Source: an uncultured Eubacteriales bacterium
GTDB lineage: Bacteria > Bacillota > Clostridia > Oscillospirales > Oscillospiraceae
Assembly: GCA_900320465.1 (NCBI GenBank)
Contig: ONSQ01000006.1
Span: forward strand, 1-37,970
DNA length: 37,970 bases
Reading direction: 5' to 3'
Shown: piece after piece, positions 19,398 to 26,375 of the stretch
Numbering within the stretch: the stretch's first letter is position 1
Layout: every line of letters starts with the position of its first letter
The notes under the pieces: model-generated
The model's database searches: none
What the model was told of the DNA's origin: nothing
Seen by the model: only the letters and a program-made list of their open reading frames with translations
Position numbers and translations under genes: made by a program

Positions 19398-20327
19398 TTA
19401 TACTTTCTCGTTGATCCAGTTGATGATGTCCCGGAAGACGTCCTCGCGGTTGATCTCCTTGAGCATTTCATGCCGACCCTCGGGGTACAGCCGCATGGTC
19501 ACGTCGCGCATCCCCACGTCGCAGAACATCTTATAGGCCCGCTCCACGCCCTTGCCGTAATCGCCCACCGGGTCGGCGGCGCCGGACATGAAGTAGATGG
19601 GGATGGCCTTGTTCATCAGCGCGGCGTTTTCACGCGACGAGACGAACTTGATCCCCTCCATCATATCCCGGTACAGGCTGCACTTGGCCACAAAGCCGCA
19701 CAGCGGATCGTCGATGTAGGCCTGCACGTTTTTCTCATCCCGGCTCAGCCAGTCGAAGTCCGTTTTAGGCTCGGCGATCTTCTTGTTGTAGGAGCCGAAG
19801 GCCATGTCGTTGAGCGTCTGCCCGTCGCCGCGCACGCCCAGCTTTTTCACCATGAGCTTTGCCATCAGAAGTCCGCCGGCCACCATCAGCGGGCTCTGCT
19901 GGGCGGTGCCGCTGATAATGGCGGCGTCGCAGTCGTCCGGATAGCGAATCAGGTAGGTGCGGGCCAGAAAGCTGCCCATGCTGTGCCCGAAGAACACAAA
20001 GGGCACGTTGGGATACTTCTCCTTCAAGGTGTCGTGGATGGTTTTCAGATCGTCCACCACGCGCCACCAGCCGTCCTTGTCGGCGAAGAAGCCCTTGTCC
20101 TCTTCACGCTCGATCGTTCCGCCGTGGCCCAGGTGATCGTCCGCCGCGGAGACAAAGCCGTTTTCGGCCAGATGCCGCATCAGATCCTCATAGCGGTCGG
20201 CGTGCTCGGCAATGCCGTGGGCGATCTGTACCACGCCGCGCACCGTACCGTCTGGGACGCAGGTCTTTACCCGGATGTGGTTTACGCCGGTGGAGGAGAG
20301 AAAGCGATATTCATCGAATACGGGCAT
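19398..20327 (-). CDS. Alpha/beta hydrolase, lysophospholipase/monoacylglycerol lipase-like
   Basis: 309 aa serine hydrolase of the Hydrolase_4 (S33-like) group. The nucleophile elbow is GHSMGS (FFGHSMGSFLARTY, about residue 116). The acid is probably the Asp in MSGAADPVGDYG, and the base the His in YPEGRHEMLKE. The oxyanion region is VQIAHGIAEHADRYEDL. There is no signal peptide, so it is probably cytosolic. The natural substrate is unknown. AGGAGG precedes the ATG. It is a single-gene transcription unit with its own promoter. Confidence 0.88.
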   Translation of the reverse strand: MPVFDEYRFLSSTGVNHIRVKTCVPDGTVRGVVQIAHGIAEHADRYEDLMRHLAENGFVSAADDHLGHGGTIEREEDKGFFADKDGWWRVVDDLKTIHDTLKEKYPNVPFVFFGHSMGSFLARTYLIRYPDDCDAAIISGTAQQSPLMVAGGLLMAKLMVKKLGVRGDGQTLNDMAFGSYNKKIAEPKTDFDWLSRDEKNVQAYIDDPLCGFVAKCSLYRDMMEGIKFVSSRENAALMNKAIPIYFMSGAADPVGDYGKGVERAYKMFCDVGMRDVTMRLYPEGRHEMLKEINREDVFRDIINWINEKV

Positions 20328-20352
20328 AGAAAAGCCTCCTGTTCATGTATTT

Positions 20353-20389
20353 CTGTCTGTATCTTACTTCGAAATGCAGACAGCGTCAA
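20353..20389 (-). promoter_or_regulatory. Promoter of the alpha/beta hydrolase with flanking inverted repeat
   Basis: On the minus strand, TTGACG (20389-20384), a 17-bp spacer and TAAGAT (20366-20361). CTGTCTG and its inverse CAGACAG (20353-20359 and 20377-20383 on +) lie on either side of the -10, an arrangement that could be an operator. Confidence 0.65.
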
Positions 20390-20395
20390 GAGCGC

Positions 20396-20428
20396 AAAAA
20401 AACACTGCGGATGGAATCCGCAGTGTTT
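20396..20428 (-). terminator. Terminator of the lipoprotein/transglutaminase unit
   Basis: A 12-bp stem (20400-20411 with 20417-20428), 5-nt loop and seven-base T-tract on the minus strand. The stem overlaps the stop codon (20427-20429) of the transglutaminase gene. Confidence 0.85.
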
Positions 20429-22019
20429 ATCCTCTGAAGTAGTACCAGCCCTTGACCCGCTCATACGGAAGCTTGAAGTAGCAGGCGGTGCTGTGCGCCA
20501 TGATGTGCTGGGTGTACTCCAGCTCGGTGTCAAACACATAGGGCACGCCGTCAAACTCGATCTCCACCCAGGCGTGCGGGTTTTTCAGATTGACCGTGCC
20601 GCTGTAGATCACGGCGTCATAGCCCAGGGCCCGCGCCAGCACATAGAATTCCGCCGAAAAGTTGTAGCAGTTGCCCTTTCGGACCGTCAGCATGTGATAG
20701 GCCTCGTCGTTGACCCAGCTGATATCGCCCACCTCATAATGCTTTACGCTCAGATAGGCGTTGTGGTAGGTAACGTTGTCATAGCAGCGGCGCAGCATGT
20801 AGTCCCGCTCCATCGTGGCCGGGTCCAGCTCCAGCTCCTGCAGCTTGGCCTGGACCAGCGCGTCCAGCTCCGGCATGCCGGTGGTGATGACGCCGTCGGG
20901 GCCAAAATCAAAGCTGCCGTAAGACTCGTTCACCAGCGCGCTGCCGTTGCTGCCGGCGCAGTGCAGCGCCGTGCCCACGAAGAAGAAGCCCTCCTCGCGC
21001 AGTGGCAGCGGCGTGCTGGAAAGCCAGTGCTCGCCGTCCTCGCCGCGCTGCGCCTCGTGGGGGATGCAGGACTCGGCAATGTCCCAGAAATAGGGATCGC
21101 TGAAGGAGACGTCGTAGATCGTGCCAACGAGGGCGTAATCGCTCTGCGCCGTCATGCCGCGTCCGGTAAGGGCGTTGAAGATGTGGGCGCACTCGCCCTT
21201 TGTCAGATCGCGTCCAGGATCGATGTCCGGATCGCTGATCCAGCCCTTGTCCATGGCCAGGCAGAAGGCGCCGTAGCGCACGTCGTCCGGTGGGACGGCG
21301 GTAAAGGCGTAGTCATTGCCGCTGGCGGGGAAGAAGTGGGCAAGGATCTCGAAGAGCTCCTCACAGGTGATGGGCTCGTCCGGGTGCAGACGGCTGCCGC
21401 CGATCACCCCCAGATCCTTGAGCGTGGCCGCGGCGCTGTAGCAGGCGTCATCTTCGCTCACATCCGTAAAGCGGCCTGAGCCCACGCCCTCCGTCTGCAA
21501 AAAGGCATAGAGCAGTCCGATCGCCCTGCCCCGCGACAGAGGAGCGTTGGGGTGGAAGAGCATGTCCTCATCCAGCGGGAAATAGGGCTCGTGACTGCCG
21601 CTCTGCCCCAGATCGCGGAACGCGATCTGATATACGGCGGCATATGCGCAGTCCTCAAAGAGCGTGACCTCGCCGCTTTTCTGCAGCACGCCCTGGGCGT
21701 CGGCCCAGCCGATGAAGGTGTAGCCATCCAGCGCCGGTCCTTCGGGAAGCACGGCGCTCTGCCCCAGCTCCGCGCTGACCTCAAGAGCCTTTCCCTCGGC
21801 ATAATAGCAATAGGCTGTTGCGCGCACCGGCTCCTCCTCCACTACCTCCGGCCGGAAGATCAGTCCTTCCTTAGCCAGAAACAGCAGCGCGCCAAGAGCT
21901 GCGGCGGTGAGGAACAGCAGGCTTGCGGCAATGCGCCAGAACAGGTTGGAGGAGCTGGTTTTCGGCGCGGCGTGACGGGAACGCTCACGCGCTTTTTTTT
22001 CGGCCGTTTCAGCCGGCAT
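20427..22019 (-). CDS. Membrane-anchored SLH-repeat and transglutaminase-like protein
   Basis: 530 aa. A basic N-terminus is followed by one membrane helix (about 27-50), so the bulk is outside. Residues 65-130 resemble an InlB-type beta repeat (YTFIGWADAQG, then LFEDCAYAAVY). About 132-290 holds three SLH-like repeats (FTDVSEDDACYSAAATLKDLGVIGG, read in two parts, then LTKGECAHIFNAL). The C-terminus is a transglutaminase/cysteine-protease fold with a plausible triad: Cys451 in RKGNCYNFS, His482 in NPHAWVEIEFDG and Asp497 in YVFDTELEY. Substrate unknown; cell-envelope processing or crosslinking is inferred. The start overlaps the lipoprotein gene by 11 nt, indicating coupling. Confidence 0.8.
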   Translation of the reverse strand: MPAETAEKKARERSRHAAPKTSSSNLFWRIAASLLFLTAAALGALLFLAKEGLIFRPEVVEEEPVRATAYCYYAEGKALEVSAELGQSAVLPEGPALDGYTFIGWADAQGVLQKSGEVTLFEDCAYAAVYQIAFRDLGQSGSHEPYFPLDEDMLFHPNAPLSRGRAIGLLYAFLQTEGVGSGRFTDVSEDDACYSAAATLKDLGVIGGSRLHPDEPITCEELFEILAHFFPASGNDYAFTAVPPDDVRYGAFCLAMDKGWISDPDIDPGRDLTKGECAHIFNALTGRGMTAQSDYALVGTIYDVSFSDPYFWDIAESCIPHEAQRGEDGEHWLSSTPLPLREEGFFFVGTALHCAGSNGSALVNESYGSFDFGPDGVITTGMPELDALVQAKLQELELDPATMERDYMLRRCYDNVTYHNAYLSVKHYEVGDISWVNDEAYHMLTVRKGNCYNFSAEFYVLARALGYDAVIYSGTVNLKNPHAWVEIEFDGVPYVFDTELEYTQHIMAHSTACYFKLPYERVKGWYYFRG

Positions 22020-22446
22020 TGCGAATCACATCCCGTACGACTTCGTTTTCGCCCTGGCGGTAGGTGGCCACGTAAAAGCCCTCGTAGTACAGCTCGCCGT
22101 CCTCACCAGCCTCGTCGTTGCCGAGATTGAGGCAGCTGGGAGCGTAACTGGAGCCGCTGGGCTCGCCGATCATCAGATAGAGCTCGTCAACGCTCAGATC
22201 GATGCAGCTCATGGCGGTGTTGAAGGCCTCCTCGTCAAAGGACGCGGTCTCTTCGCTCTCGCCGCTCTGCTCGGTCTCGCCGCTGCTCAGATTGCTGCCG
22301 GGCAGCACGGGGGCCAGCACCGGCGCCTCAGTCGCTTCAACAGCGGGGGCGGGCGTGACTTCAGGCGCGCTCTGCGTCTTGCCGCAGGCGGCCAGGCACA
22401 GCGCAGCGCACAGGACAAAAACAAGAATCAGACTGACTTTTTTCAT
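22009..22446 (-). CDS. Small lipoprotein of unknown function
   Basis: 145 aa from the ATG at 22446, chosen because AAGGAG lies just upstream and the product then begins with a lipoprotein signal (MKKVSLILVF, lipobox LAAC with Cys at about 22). A Pro/Glu/Ser-rich linker (about 25-70) leads to a conserved-looking acidic domain (SCIDLSVDELYLMIGEPSGS, then YYEGFYVATYRQGENEVVRD). No family was recognised. It is first in a two-gene unit with the SLH/transglutaminase protein, so a shared role in the envelope is likely. Confidence 0.8.
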   Translation of the reverse strand: MKKVSLILVFVLCAALCLAACGKTQSAPEVTPAPAVEATEAPVLAPVLPGSNLSSGETEQSGESEETASFDEEAFNTAMSCIDLSVDELYLMIGEPSGSSYAPSCLNLGNDEAGEDGELYYEGFYVATYRQGENEVVRDVIRNAG

Positions 22447-22529
22447 CTGTAAAACTCCTTGCAAGAAATGACGGCGGCGCGAAAAGCGAAAAGAGAAATA
22501 TTTTTGCACTTTGCGCCGCAGACCTATCA

Positions 22530-22558
22530 ATTTTATCTCTTTGCCGCAGCAAAGTCAA
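22530..22558 (-). promoter_or_regulatory. Promoter of the lipoprotein/transglutaminase operon
   Basis: On the minus strand, TTGACT (22558-22553), a 17-bp spacer and TAAAAT (22535-22530). The spacer holds an inverted repeat (CTTTGC at 22539-22544, GCAAAG at 22549-22554) that could be an operator. The leader to the ATG is about 75 nt. Confidence 0.7.
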
Positions 22559-22561
22559 TAC

Positions 22562-22590
22562 AAAACCGGGACAAGCTGGGCTTGCCCCGG
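22562..22590 (-). terminator. Terminator of the Ig-like surface protein gene
   Basis: An 11-bp stem (22566-22576 with 22580-22590; one pair is G-T on the minus strand), 3-nt loop and TTTT on the minus strand. Confidence 0.7.
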
Positions 22591-22609
22591 TATCATACGG
22601 GAGAATCGG

Positions 22610-24328
22610 TTATTTCTGGTCCGCCGCGGCGAAGGGAGCGCCGCAGTCGGGGCAGAAGCGGGGCGGGTGATCAGGATCGGGATTGGTCCAGCCGCAGCGG
22701 TCGCAGACATACTGGACGGCGTCCTTCGGCTTTTCCTGCCCGCAGGCCGTGCAGTTGTGGCCGCGGTTGAAGGTACCGCATTTCTCACAGTACCAGCCGT
22801 CGAGCATAAACTCACCGGCGGCGACGGCAGAGGCCTCTTCAGCCTTATCCAGATCGTCGAGCGAGATCTGTTCCTCCATCACCGGCTCTTCCGCAGACGT
22901 TTCGGGCTCGGGAGCCGGAGCGGAGGGCTTGTCGTCGGCGTGGAAGGTACGGCGCAGCGCCTCGGCGTGGATAGCGGCGGACATCTTTTCAGCCTCCAGC
23001 CGCGATTTCTCCACGGGATTCACCTTGGCTTTGTGGACGGGTTTGGCCTCTTCCTCCTCGTCCTCCTCATCGTCCAGTTCTTTCTCGCGGCGCGAGATGA
23101 TGACCAGCGCCACCGCTGCCGCGATCAGCGCCAGGATCAAAAAGCCCATCAGGAATAGCAGAAACTGGCTGCCGCTGCTGCCGCGCCGCGCGGAGGAACC
23201 GGAAGCGGCGGGGGTGTTGGTGGGGGCAGTGGCCTCGGGGGCGGTACTGGGGCTGGGCGTCGGGGTGGGAGAGGGCTCGGGCGTCACCGGCACGGCGTGG
23301 GTCACAGCCGCCACACGGGAGGTAGAGATGGAGCTGGTCTGCCCGTCACGGGTGCTCCACACGGTGCAGTAGTAATACACGGTGCCCGGCGTCTCGGGCG
23401 GGACAAAGGTAGGCGAGGTGGCGCCGGCGATGGCCACGTCGCTGCGGTCGGTGTTGGCGTTGCTGTTATCGGTGCTGCTGTACCACTGGTAGTGCAGCTG
23501 CCCGCCGTTGGGATCGGTGGCGGTGACGCTCAGCGTATCGGAGTCGGCTGTCACGAAGGGGTCCCGGGTAATGGAGGGCCGGTTCAGTCCGCCCCGGTCC
23601 ACGGTGATGACCGCACCGTTGGTAAAGGCGGTGCCGCCGTCGCCGATGAACTTGCACCTGGCCTTCCAGCCGTTCATCTCATAGCGGATATTGAAGAGGA
23701 TCAGCGTATCCTCGTCGTAGCCCTCGGCATAGCAGCCGGGGAAGTACTTGCCGATGTCGCTGGCGTTGTACTCGGTTTTCTCATCAGGGCTCTGAATACG
23801 CCACTCCAGCGTGTCGGCGTTGTCGGCGTAGGCGATGAAGATGGCGCTGTTGCCCTCAATGACGGACTCGCCCGTTGGGTGCTTGGTGATGCTGGGGGCC
23901 GGGACGGGTGTGGGAGAGGGGGTGGGCTCCGGCGTCGGGGTCGGCGCGGGGGTGGCCTCCGGCGTGGGCGTCGGGGTGGGGAGCACCTCCGGAAGCGTGA
24001 TCTTCAGGCGCACGTGGTATTCGTCGGAGCTGTCGGCGGTCCGAATGCGGATCGTGCAGTCATAATCGCCCGAGGCGCCGGGGGTACCGACGAGCTTCAC
24101 CGCACCGTCGCTGAGTGTGGCGCTGACACCCGAGGGGAGCGTACCGCTGATCATCTCAAAGCCGGTGGCAGTGCCGCCGCCCTCCAGCGGAATGGTGTAG
24201 TCCATACTGGCGCCAAGCTCACAGCTGATCTCCGGCACCTCCACCGCAAAGACGGAGACGCTCAGAAGCGCGGTGAACAGGCACAGAAGCAAAACAAACG
24301 AAAGCAGGCGCTTTGCGTTGTGGTTCAT
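22610..24328 (-). CDS. Ig-like surface protein with cytoplasmic tandem zinc ribbons
   Basis: 572 aa from the ATG at 24328, which has AAAGGAG upstream; in-frame codons further upstream lack a ribosome-binding site. In order: signal peptide (1-28); an Ig-like/putative-Ig fold (30-112) with GTLPSGVSATLSDGAVKLVG; a Pro-Thr-rich spacer (115-146); one or two Ig-like modules (147-345, with WYSSTDNSN and VYYYCTVWST); a second Pro-Thr spacer (348-385); a membrane helix (388-412); and a charged cytoplasmic region. It ends with two zinc ribbons (Cys514, 517, 526, 529 and Cys542, 545, 559, 562). The ectodomain probably binds something at the surface, and the zinc ribbons face the cytosol. No known function. 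Confidence 0.8.
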   Translation of the reverse strand: MNHNAKRLLSFVLLLCLFTALLSVSVFAVEVPEISCELGASMDYTIPLEGGGTATGFEMISGTLPSGVSATLSDGAVKLVGTPGASGDYDCTIRIRTADSSDEYHVRLKITLPEVLPTPTPTPEATPAPTPTPEPTPSPTPVPAPSITKHPTGESVIEGNSAIFIAYADNADTLEWRIQSPDEKTEYNASDIGKYFPGCYAEGYDEDTLILFNIRYEMNGWKARCKFIGDGGTAFTNGAVITVDRGGLNRPSITRDPFVTADSDTLSVTATDPNGGQLHYQWYSSTDNSNANTDRSDVAIAGATSPTFVPPETPGTVYYYCTVWSTRDGQTSSISTSRVAAVTHAVPVTPEPSPTPTPSPSTAPEATAPTNTPAASGSSARRGSSGSQFLLFLMGFLILALIAAAVALVIISRREKELDDEEDEEEEAKPVHKAKVNPVEKSRLEAEKMSAAIHAEALRRTFHADDKPSAPAPEPETSAEEPVMEEQISLDDLDKAEEASAVAAGEFMLDGWYCEKCGTFNRGHNCTACGQEKPKDAVQYVCDRCGWTNPDPDHPPRFCPDCGAPFAAADQK

Positions 24329-24371
24329 ACTATCTATCTCCTTTGATGCTATGGTCTGTGGAATTATGTCA

Positions 24372-24400
24372 AGCATAGCAAATTTTTGCCGATTTTACAA
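24372..24400 (-). promoter_or_regulatory. Extended -10 promoter of the Ig-like surface protein gene
   Basis: On the minus strand, TTGTAA (24400-24395), a 17-bp spacer and TATGCT (24377-24372) preceded by TGC (extended -10). A second TTGACA lies just downstream without a good -10. Confidence 0.6.
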
Positions 24401-24443
24401 TGGAAAATCTTAAGATTTAAGCTTTCTTCATAAATCTTTGCAG

Positions 24444-24473
24444 AAAAAATGCCGGAGTCCTCAGGACTCCGGC
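24444..24473 (-). terminator. Terminator after the ECF S-component gene
   Basis: A 10-bp perfect stem (24451-24460 with 24464-24473), 3-nt loop and a T6 tract on the minus strand, directly after the stop at 24482. Confidence 0.9.
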
Positions 24474-24481
24474 GATTTCAT

Positions 24482-25102
24482 TCAGTTGGTCTTGCGGTCG
24501 CGGCCGATCTGGATCAGCCGGACGATGATGGGGCTGAGGATGATGTTGAACAGCAGCTCAAAGAGGAAGTTGCCGCCCACCAGGCCGAAGATCATGTATG
24601 CGCCAACGCTCTCAAAGCCCATTCCGGCTGCCCACTCGGAGATGGTCGGCAGGAAGAACAGCACGCAGCCGATGAGGAACACCCCGGTGTTGACCACGGG
24701 GCAGACGATGGCGGAGACGATGACGGACAGGTCCACGCCCTTCTTGTCCTTGCCGCCGAAGAGCTTGGCGTCATGCCGCGACAGGGCCCGATATACAGCC
24801 CCGGCGCACAGACCGGCCAGCGAGCCCTTGAGCAGGACCGTCAGGATCGTGCCGATGGGACTCACGACCAGAAACGCGCCCGCGTCGCCGGACAGGAGAA
24901 CCACCATGCCAAATACAAAGCCGAACCAGGCACCGGCCCAGGGACCGTACAGCGCGGCACCCACCACGATTGGAATCAGCACCAGCGAGATCGAGAAGGG
25001 GCCGAAGCGCACGAAAGCGCCCAGAAACTGCAGGATGACGACCACCGCGGTCAGCAGCGCCATCCCCGTCAGCGTGCGGGTAGAGAGCTTCTTGTTTTCC
25101 AT
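24482..25102 (-). CDS. ECF transporter S component, substrate unknown
   Basis: 206 aa integral membrane substrate-binding subunit for an energy-coupling-factor vitamin importer. The ATG at 25102 is preferred over the TTG at 25108, because AAAGGA then has 7-nt spacing. There are five to six hydrophobic segments. The N-terminal block LLTAVVVILQFLGAF and the PFSISLVLIPIVVGAALYGPWAGAWFGFVFG stretch (about 37-67) are typical of the ECF S-component superfamily. The energising EcfA and EcfT subunits are not in the window. It lies downstream of folT but has its own strong promoter, so a folate role cannot be assumed. Confidence 0.85.
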   Translation of the reverse strand: MENKKLSTRTLTGMALLTAVVVILQFLGAFVRFGPFSISLVLIPIVVGAALYGPWAGAWFGFVFGMVVLLSGDAGAFLVVSPIGTILTVLLKGSLAGLCAGAVYRALSRHDAKLFGGKDKKGVDLSVIVSAIVCPVVNTGVFLIGCVLFFLPTISEWAAGMGFESVGAYMIFGLVGGNFLFELLFNIILSPIIVRLIQIGRDRKTN

Positions 25103-25154
25103 ATTCAATTCCTTTCTGCTGTCGCTCCAATCATGTCGGATGCGGCGCAGCCTA

Positions 25155-25183
25155 ACTATAGCGCGTCAAGGGGTTCTTGTCAA
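25155..25183 (-). promoter_or_regulatory. Promoter of the ECF S-component gene
   Basis: On the minus strand, TTGACA (25183-25178), a 17-bp spacer and TATAGT (25160-25155). The -35 overlaps the stop codon of folT. The leader to the ATG at 25102 is about 45 nt, and I recognise no riboswitch in it. Confidence 0.75.
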
Positions 25184-25722
25184 TTCCCGGAAGCGTCCTT
25201 TTTTTCACCGCTGATGCGCCGCAGGGCCGAGAGTATCCCCGGCAGCAGCAGCGAGAAGAGCACGGCGGTCAGGACGCCGGCCAGAATACGCAGCAAAAGC
25301 GTCGGCAGCGCGGCCACGTAGGAATACGCATACACCCAGCTGTCGATATAGAGAAACAGCGTGTTGAGCAGCGTGGTGAGAAGAGCCGTGGCCACGGTGA
25401 TGAACACCGTCTGGCGCAGCGTCATGGAAAACGCGTGCTTTCTGGCGTACAGGCCCACCAGCAGTCCCCGCAGCGCCGCGGGCAGGATCCACAGCACTGT
25501 CGTGGCGCTCATGCCGTAGGTGATCATCTGGTTGAGAAAGCTGCCCACCAGACCCACGGCGAAACCGTCCAGCGGGCCCAGCAGCGCGGCGCCCACCAGC
25601 ACCGGCAGCGAATCGAGGGTGATCTTCATGCCCGGCAGATTGATCGAAAACAGGCTCAGCACCACGAACATGGCCGCGAGCATGGCGTCGATGGCAAGGC
25701 GTTTGGTTTTTGTTGTTTTCAT
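25180..25722 (-). CDS. folT: ECF transporter S component, probable folate type
   Basis: 180 aa membrane protein with five to six hydrophobic segments. The N-terminus (TKRLAIDAMLAAMFVVLSLFS) followed by GMKITLDSLPVLVGAALLGP and a GFAVGLVGSFLNQM segment resembles the FolT group. The context supports this: it is the fourth gene of a run with folD, folC and fchA, 18 nt after fchA. A folate substrate is inferred mostly from the neighbours. The symbol is therefore provisional. Confidence 0.78.
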   Translation of the reverse strand: MKTTKTKRLAIDAMLAAMFVVLSLFSINLPGMKITLDSLPVLVGAALLGPLDGFAVGLVGSFLNQMITYGMSATTVLWILPAALRGLLVGLYARKHAFSMTLRQTVFITVATALLTTLLNTLFLYIDSWVYAYSYVAALPTLLLRILAGVLTAVLFSLLLPGILSALRRISGEKKDASGN

Positions 25723-25740
25723 CTGGCAGCACCCTTTATG

Positions 25741-26361
25741 TCAAAACCCCAGCGCCGCGGCCACCGCGTCGCAGACGGCGTCCGCGCGCACGGAATAGCT
25801 CCGCAGCAATTCCTCCATATGCGTGTCGATTTCCTCGGCCCTCTTCCGGTCCTTCATCAGGACCGTGTTGACCTTGGTATTGATATACGCGCCCTTCAGC
25901 GCGCCCTTGGCCAGCGCCGCGCCAGTGGCCGCGTCGGACAGCAGCAGGTGGCTGCCCAGGGCTGCATAGCCCTCCAGCAGCTCGATGACCTCGCAGCACA
26001 GCTCCGCGATCCTCGCCGGTACCGCCGCGGCAAGGCCAAGACAGCGTTCAATGGTCTCGGCGCGCGCGGGGTCGTCTCTGCTCATGGCATAGGCCGCAGC
26101 AAGCGGGGCAAAGGCCGCCTCGTCGCCGTCGATCAGCGCAAGCAGCTCCAGCCGCGCCTGTTCGGCTTTTTCGCCCAGCGCGAGAAGCGCGCTCTCGTTG
26201 GCGGCGTATTGCTTCTTGCCCACTGTCAGCGCACCCACCATCGAGCCCAGCGCCGCGGCCAAAGCGCCGCACAGCGCGCTGGCTCCTCCGCCGCCGGGAC
26301 TGGGGGCCTTGGAAGCGAGCGCCGCGGAAAATTCCCGCAGGGACAGATCGATCTGATTCAT
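25741..26361 (-). CDS. fchA: Methenyltetrahydrofolate cyclohydrolase (FTCD-C/FchA family)
   Basis: 206 aa all-helical protein of the cyclodeaminase/cyclohydrolase family. The signature SKAPSPGGGGASALCGALAAAL is at about 17-38, followed by KGAYINTKVNTVLMKD. In clostridia stand-alone members convert 5,10-methenyl-THF to 10-formyl-THF; formimino-THF cyclodeaminase activity is the alternative. The neighbours point to the cyclohydrolase role, because the adjacent FolD lacks residues needed for that step. It lies 14 nt downstream of folC. Confidence 0.88.
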   Translation of the reverse strand: MNQIDLSLREFSAALASKAPSPGGGGASALCGALAAALGSMVGALTVGKKQYAANESALLALGEKAEQARLELLALIDGDEAAFAPLAAAYAMSRDDPARAETIERCLGLAAAVPARIAELCCEVIELLEGYAALGSHLLLSDAATGAALAKGALKGAYINTKVNTVLMKDRKRAEEIDTHMEELLRSYSVRADAVCDAVAAALGF

Positions 26362-26375
26362 TGTCCGCTCCTCTC

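Noticed and set aside
19470-21479. A 669-codon + strand open frame over the hydrolase and transglutaminase genes
   Set aside because: It is antisense to two clear minus-strand genes with active-site motifs, and its product has no domain-like pattern or plausible ribosome-binding site.
25103-25179. Possible riboswitch in the leader of the ECF S-component gene
   Set aside because: The leader from the predicted start is only about 45 nt, and no conserved aptamer pattern was recognised.
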